A stretch of DNA of 10,000 bases from Zymomonas sp. (GTDB lineage: Bacteria; Pseudomonadota; Alphaproteobacteria; Sphingomonadales; Sphingomonadaceae). Below, piece by piece: positions 6,907 to 10,000 of the stretch. The DNA lies in assembly GCF_020216885.1 (NCBI RefSeq), contig NZ_JAIWON010000017.1:1-10000 (forward strand), written 5' to 3'. The translations under genes and the position numbers were made by a program. The notes under the pieces were generated by a model. That model saw nothing but the letters and a program-made list of their open reading frames with translations, made no database searches and was not told the origin of the DNA. Every line of letters begins with the position of its first letter. Within the stretch, counting starts at the first letter, position 1.

Positions 6907-7143
6907 ATGCGTATTCTGCTTTCCGCTTTAACCGCCTTGGCGGTTGTTACTACTGCTGCCCCTGCTTTCAGCGCACCCTGCCGCGATGGCCGTGGCCGCT
7001 TTGTCAAATGCGATGTTAGAAGACCCCTTCCGCCAAAACGCTGCCGTGATAATCGCGGTAAATTCGCCAAATGCGATCTTGGTCGTGATGGCGACCGTCG
7101 CGCGCCTCGTGATGATCGCGCGCCTGACAATCGTGGTCGTTAA
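6907..7143 (+). CDS. Small secreted basic protein with duplicated CRDxRGxFxKCD motif
   Basis: The product is 78 residues and I cannot assign a named function. A signal peptide spans MRILLSALTALAVVTTAAPAFSA, with cleavage likely after A23. The mature 55 residues contain two copies of a 12-residue motif: CRDGRGRFVKCD (25-36) and CRDNRGKFAKCD (46-57). Each has cysteines nine residues apart, and the copies are offset by 21 residues. The four cysteines could form two disulfides in the periplasm. The tail (58-78) is a low-complexity Arg/Asp/Pro/Gly run. The mature protein is strongly basic, so binding to polyanions or the cell surface is conceivable. A good AGGAG (6893-6897) precedes the ATG by 9 bases. 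The gene has its own terminator and converges with rmuC. A second frame on the opposite strand is open over the same stretch but lacks protein character. Confidence 0.8.
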   Translation: MRILLSALTALAVVTTAAPAFSAPCRDGRGRFVKCDVRRPLPPKRCRDNRGKFAKCDLGRDGDRRAPRDDRAPDNRGR

Positions 7144-7149
7144 TCCGGC

Positions 7150-7180
7150 AAGGGGGCTGACTTTGGTCAGCCCCTTTTTT
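7150..7180 (+). terminator. Intrinsic terminator after the repeat-protein gene
   Basis: GGGGCTGAC (7153-7161) and GTCAGCCCC (7166-7174) form a 9-bp perfect stem with loop TTTG, followed by six T residues (7175-7180). The T run overlaps the TAA stop of the convergent rmuC gene at 7179-7181. On the minus strand the stem is followed by CCTTGCC, so it works mainly in the plus direction. Confidence 0.9.
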
Positions 7181-8525
7181 ACTCTTTATCCTCTATTCTT
7201 GGCGTAATTTCCAACAAGGGTGGTTCTTTGATTTCCCGCTCTTTGGTCTCAATATTCAATTCGCGAAATTTACGCGCTGTTACCAAAACACGGGATTCGA
7301 AAGATCCGACAAATCTATTATAATTTTTAACGCTATTTTCTAAACTATTCCCCAAAGCCCGCATATGAGCATCCACCTTGGAAATCCGCTCATATAATTC
7401 CTTGCCCAATTCGCCGATTTTTCGAGCATTATGGGCAATATCTTCCTGCCGCCAAACAGCAGCCACCGTGCGGGCAATGGCGATCAAATTTGTCGGCGTT
7501 GCTAATAAAACCCGCTTTTGAAAAGCATATTCCCATAAATTATGGTCTTGCTCCAAAGCAGCGGATAAAAAATGCTCCCCCGGAATAAACATGATCACGT
7601 AATCAGGGGCTTCTTTGAACTGATCCCAATAATTTTTCTGACTCAATCCATCAATATGCGCTTTGATTGCCTTGCTATGGGCTTGCAAATAAAGCTGTCT
7701 TTTATCCTCATCGACCGCATCATAGGCGTCTTGATAAGCATTCAAAGAAACTTTGGAATCCACGACCAAAATCGAACCATTCGGAATTCGGATAATCGCA
7801 TCCGGCCTTAATCGGCCTTTTTCACTATTAACGCTAACTTCGGTTTCAAAATCGACATATTCACTTAAACCACAGCTTTCCAAGACATTGCGAAGCTGCT
7901 GTTCGCCCCAACATCCGCGCGCTTTTGGCGCTGTTCTTAAAGCATTGACCAGCTTATTGGCCTCATTTTTAACGGCTTCTTGTCCTTCTCTCATAGTAGA
8001 AACCAATGCCGTCAGACTGCCATATTCAGTCTGTCGTAACTGCTCCGCTTCTTTTACCGAGGCTTCATAGCGTTTCAGACTATCTTTTACCGGTTGTAAT
8101 AATAATTCGAGCTTGGCCTCGCCCTCGCGTTCGGATTTAGAAAAACGCATCTGGGCTTGTTCTAAAAATTGACCATGGGCTTTTTCGAGGGTTTTGGCTG
8201 CCAAACTGTCAAATTTCTGCGACAAAGCCTCTTCTGTGGCTTTTAACTGCTCGATTTGTTGGCAATAGGCTTTTTCGCGTTCTTCTTCGCCACGCTTATT
8301 CGCAGCCTGCTCCGCCATCAACAGCGTGGTTTTTTCGCGCCAGCTTTCTACCGCCTGTTCCAAAGCCGGTATTCTTCTCGCCTGCTCTTCTGCTTTTGCC
8401 CATTCGACGGCCTGCTTCTGCCATCGGTTCAGCTCATCCTTTTGCTGTTTGACAAAAAACAGTAATGGTAAGGCCGCGAAAAGCAGCCCAACCAGAAAAG
8501 CAAGAAAAGGCAAAATAACAGCCAT
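7179..8525 (-). CDS. rmuC: RmuC-family DNA recombination protein
   Basis: RmuC is a membrane-anchored, predicted nuclease-like protein that limits inversions at short inverted repeats in E. coli; its biochemistry is poorly known. The protein has 448 residues. Residues 3-25 form a membrane anchor. Residues of about 26-195 are a charged, Glu/Gln/Lys/Ala-rich coiled coil. The RmuC domain covers about 195-410 and includes RGCWGEQQLRNVLE (203-216), the acidic core RPDAIIRIP with D242, and VVDSKVS with D256 and K258, which fit a PD-(D/E)xK-like site. EHFLSAALEQD and LLATPTNLIAIARTVA are also typical. The ATG at 8525 is preferred: AGAGGA (8538-8533) is 7 bases upstream, whereas a GTG one codon earlier would be too close. 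It follows def by 88 bases in the same direction and is likely the last gene of recR-def-rmuC. Confidence 0.9.
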   Translation of the reverse strand: MAVILPFLAFLVGLLFAALPLLFFVKQQKDELNRWQKQAVEWAKAEEQARRIPALEQAVESWREKTTLLMAEQAANKRGEEEREKAYCQQIEQLKATEEALSQKFDSLAAKTLEKAHGQFLEQAQMRFSKSEREGEAKLELLLQPVKDSLKRYEASVKEAEQLRQTEYGSLTALVSTMREGQEAVKNEANKLVNALRTAPKARGCWGEQQLRNVLESCGLSEYVDFETEVSVNSEKGRLRPDAIIRIPNGSILVVDSKVSLNAYQDAYDAVDEDKRQLYLQAHSKAIKAHIDGLSQKNYWDQFKEAPDYVIMFIPGEHFLSAALEQDHNLWEYAFQKRVLLATPTNLIAIARTVAAVWRQEDIAHNARKIGELGKELYERISKVDAHMRALGNSLENSVKNYNRFVGSFESRVLVTARKFRELNIETKEREIKEPPLLEITPRIEDKE

Positions 8526-8550
8526 CACGATTTCCTCTTCAATAAAGAAG

Positions 8551-8584
8551 CCGGAATATCAATGGCCATATTCAGCCTTTCCGG
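8551..8584 (-). other. Alternative hairpins in the def-rmuC spacer
   Basis: CCGGAA (8551-8556) can pair with TTCCGG (8579-8584). Alternatively, GAATAT (8554-8559) can pair with ATATTC (8568-8573). The two helices share bases and cannot both form. They sit between def and the rmuC Shine-Dalgarno and may affect transcript stability or be incidental. Confidence 0.25.
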
Positions 8585-8613
8585 TAGCATACTTCTTTCG
8601 ACTATCGGGGTAA

Positions 8614-9153
8614 TTAATAAGAGGCTTCTTCCCGCAATTTGCGTTCTTTAACCAGCTTTTTCATCAACATACCACGCTTTAACCGTGACAAATGATCAAT
8701 GAACAAAATGCCTTCCAGATGATCCATCTCATGCTGAAGACAGGTTGCTAATAAACCTTCAATTCGTTCTTCATGGACATTGCCTTCACGATCCTGCCAT
8801 TTGGCATTGATAACGGCTGGTCTTCTCACTTCACCATATTGATCAGGAACCGACAGACAGCCTTCGGTATAAAGCCGCTTTTCTTCGCCTTCCGGTGTCA
8901 GTTCGGGATTGATAAAGACCATGGGCTTACGCTTGGCTTCACCACCTTCTTCTTCGGGCTGCTGTAAATCAATTACCAATAATCTTTTGGCAACACCGAC
9001 CTGAATAGCCGCCAATCCGATGCCGGGGGCTTTATACATGGTTTCAAACATGTCATCGATCAGACGCTGCAAATTGTCATCAAAGACTTCGACCACAGTC
9101 GATTTTTCACGCAAACGCGGATCAGGTACTTCCAGAATGGGCAATAAAGCCAT
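8614..9153 (-). CDS. def: Peptide deformylase
   Basis: This metalloenzyme removes the N-formyl group from nascent proteins at the ribosome. The protein has 179 residues. All three family motifs are intact: GIGLAAIQ (44-51), EGCLS (97-101, metal ligand C99) and QHEMDH (140-145, ligands H141 and H145, catalytic E142). The N-terminus LLPILEVPDPRLR is typical. An acidic insert, QQPEEEGGEAKRK (64-76), precedes VFINPE, as in many proteobacterial type I enzymes. The ATG at 9153 is chosen because the conserved N-terminus starts there and GAGAAAG (9165-9159) precedes it by 5 bases. The frame extends to a GTG at 9198, but that would overlap recR and add unconserved residues. It lies 22 bases after recR and is surely co-transcribed with it. 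fmt, its functional partner, lies on the other side of recR in the opposite direction. Confidence 0.96.
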   Translation of the reverse strand: MALLPILEVPDPRLREKSTVVEVFDDNLQRLIDDMFETMYKAPGIGLAAIQVGVAKRLLVIDLQQPEEEGGEAKRKPMVFINPELTPEGEEKRLYTEGCLSVPDQYGEVRRPAVINAKWQDREGNVHEERIEGLLATCLQHEMDHLEGILFIDHLSRLKRGMLMKKLVKERKLREEASY

Positions 9154-9175
9154 AATTACTTTCTCAAAATAAAGG

Positions 9176-9772
9176 TCATGATACAGGTCGTCTAGCACGC
9201 AAAGCTTGCGCTAAAGTGCCATCATCTAAATAGTCAAGCTCCCCTCCTACAGGAAGACCATGCGCCAATTGGGTAATTCTCACCGGATATTTTTCTAAAC
9301 AATCCGTTATATAATGCGCGGTCGTCTGGCCTTCTAACGTGGCATTCATGGCCAAGACAACCTCTTTAATTTTTCCCGATTGCACCCGCTTCACAAGGGC
9401 ATCAATCGACAGATCTTCGGGGGCTATCCCGTCCAAGGCCGATAACCGCCCGCCAAGAACATGAAAGCGCCCCGCAAATAAACGCGACCGATCAAGCGCC
9501 CATAAATCAGCCACTTCTTCAACCACGCACAGCAAGGCATCATCCCGCTTGGGGTCGGAACAGATTGAACAAGGATTGCAACTATCAATATTGCCACATT
9601 CAGGACAAATAACCAAAGACTGTCGCACCTCATCCAAGGCCTGTGCCAGATTATAAAGCGCGGTTTCTCTTTTTTTAATCAGATAGAGCGCCGCCCGCCT
9701 TGCCGATCGCGGGCCCAATCCGGGCATAACAGCCAGACTCTTGATAAGATTTTCTATAGGAGAAGCAGACAT
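9176..9772 (-). CDS. recR: Recombination mediator protein RecR
   Basis: RecR works with RecO (and RecF) to load RecA onto SSB-coated single-stranded DNA during gap repair. The protein has 198 residues, the full family length. The N-terminal helix-hairpin-helix is [16 protein letters not shown] (16-31). The zinc finger uses C56, C59, C68 and C71 in CPECG...CSIC, with an extra C65. The Toprim domain follows, with [12 protein letters not shown] (82-93, E85/E86) and [15 protein letters not shown] (141-155). The C-terminus has the Walker-B-like [16 protein letters not shown] (172-187). The ATG at 9772 has no strong Shine-Dalgarno; the conserved [17 protein letters not shown] supports this start. 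A TATAAA (9795-9790) upstream is a possible -10 without a good -35. It heads the recR-def-rmuC group. Confidence 0.96.
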   Translation of the reverse strand: MSASPIENLIKSLAVMPGLGPRSARRAALYLIKKRETALYNLAQALDEVRQSLVICPECGNIDSCNPCSICSDPKRDDALLCVVEEVADLWALDRSRLFAGRFHVLGGRLSALDGIAPEDLSIDALVKRVQSGKIKEVVLAMNATLEGQTTAHYITDCLEKYPVRITQLAHGLPVGGELDYLDDGTLAQALRARRPVS

Positions 9773-9838
9773 CTCTTATCAGATAAACCTTTATACAAAA
9801 ATCGGTAGGGGCTTTCCGGCGGATAAAAAGCCAAAAAT

Positions 9839-9872
9839 GCGGTTATTTTTTAAGTATTTGTAAAATTACCGC
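9839..9872. repeat. Inverted repeat in the recR/fmt divergent spacer
   Basis: GCGGTTATTTT (9839-9849) and AAAATTACCGC (9862-9872) are complementary over 11 bp with a single mismatch, around a 12-nt AT-rich centre. ACCGCT recurs 10 bp on, at 9868-9873 and 9878-9883. The symmetry suits an operator for a dimeric regulator or a leader hairpin of fmt. No known box is recognised. Confidence 0.4.
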
Positions 9873-9918
9873 TATTCACCGCTTGCAATATGCGGCCATG
9901 CGCGCTTTTTCTCGCAAC

Positions 9919-10000
9919 ATGAAAATTATTTTTATGGGAACCCCCGATTTCGCCCTACCGACATTAAACGCCTTGGTTGATGCCGGACATGAGATAGTGG
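9919..10000 (+). CDS. fmt: Methionyl-tRNA formyltransferase, N-terminal fragment (cut by window end)
   Basis: Fmt formylates initiator methionyl-tRNA using 10-formyltetrahydrofolate. Only the first 27 codons are present, reading [20 protein letters not shown] and then DAGHEIV. This is the near-invariant start of the formyltransferase fold. An in-frame ATG at 9898 would add MRAFSRN. The later ATG is preferred because family members begin with this K-I-x-F-M-G-T-P-D-F segment, but neither start has a visible Shine-Dalgarno. It is divergent from recR; the two share a 125-146 bp spacer that carries an inverted repeat. Confidence 0.92.

Noticed and set aside
6891..7130. 79-codon minus-strand frame opposite the secreted repeat protein
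   Set aside because: Arg/Ser-rich shadow of the real gene with no start signals; it would run through that gene's leader.
7572..8070. Plus-strand open frames inside rmuC and other long shadow frames in purL and ugd
   Set aside because: They are antisense or out of frame to genes with intact family motifs and show no protein-like features of their own.
9154..9198. GTG-initiated extension of def into recR
   Set aside because: The added residues are not conserved in the family, and a Shine-Dalgarno is correctly placed before the ATG at 9153.
1..10000. Defence system, CRISPR, prophage or insertion sequence
   Set aside because: All long genes are housekeeping families with intact motifs. No transposase, direct-repeat array, tRNA-linked attachment site or nuclease/toxin pair was seen.

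Overview
The window looks like a chromosomal housekeeping region of an alphaproteobacterium. The best guess is a sphingomonad close to Zymomonas mobilis. This rests on the alphaproteobacterial form of cysteine synthase, the small-type PurL of 734 residues, the recR-def-rmuC cluster divergent from fmt, and a moderate base composition with AT-rich spacers that is low for a sphingomonad. The organism call is inference from protein style and gene order; no 16S gene or other decisive marker is present.

Layout from left to right. Positions 1-318 (minus) hold an open frame of 106 codons that runs off the left edge and lacks a convincing start; it may be a partial or decayed gene. Positions 319-481 are AT-rich and carry inverted repeats and a degenerate 23/24-bp tandem repeat. 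Next, on the minus strand, come a small single-span membrane protein of unknown function (482-844) and cysK (914-1927). A 147-bp divergent promoter region separates cysK from purL (2075-4279, plus). purL and ugd (4358-5671, minus) converge on a shared, near-symmetrical terminator. Further minus-strand genes are queD (5884-6240) and, from 9772 leftwards, recR, def and rmuC. Between queD and rmuC lie two small plus-strand genes for secreted proteins (6495-6695 and 6907-7143), each with its own strong intrinsic terminator. The first 27 codons of fmt (9919 onward, plus) close the window.

Functionally this is a mixture: cysteine biosynthesis (cysK), purine biosynthesis (purL), UDP-glucuronate supply for surface polysaccharide (ugd), queuosine precursor synthesis (queD), DNA repair (recR, rmuC) and N-terminal formyl-methionine handling (def, fmt). 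No mobile element, CRISPR array, tRNA or rRNA gene was seen. The least ordinary parts are the two small exported proteins. One has a dense Cys/His metal-ligand segment; the other has a duplicated 12-residue motif with cysteines at each end and a leader with competing helices. The structured spacers at 347-445 and 9839-9872 are also worth a look.
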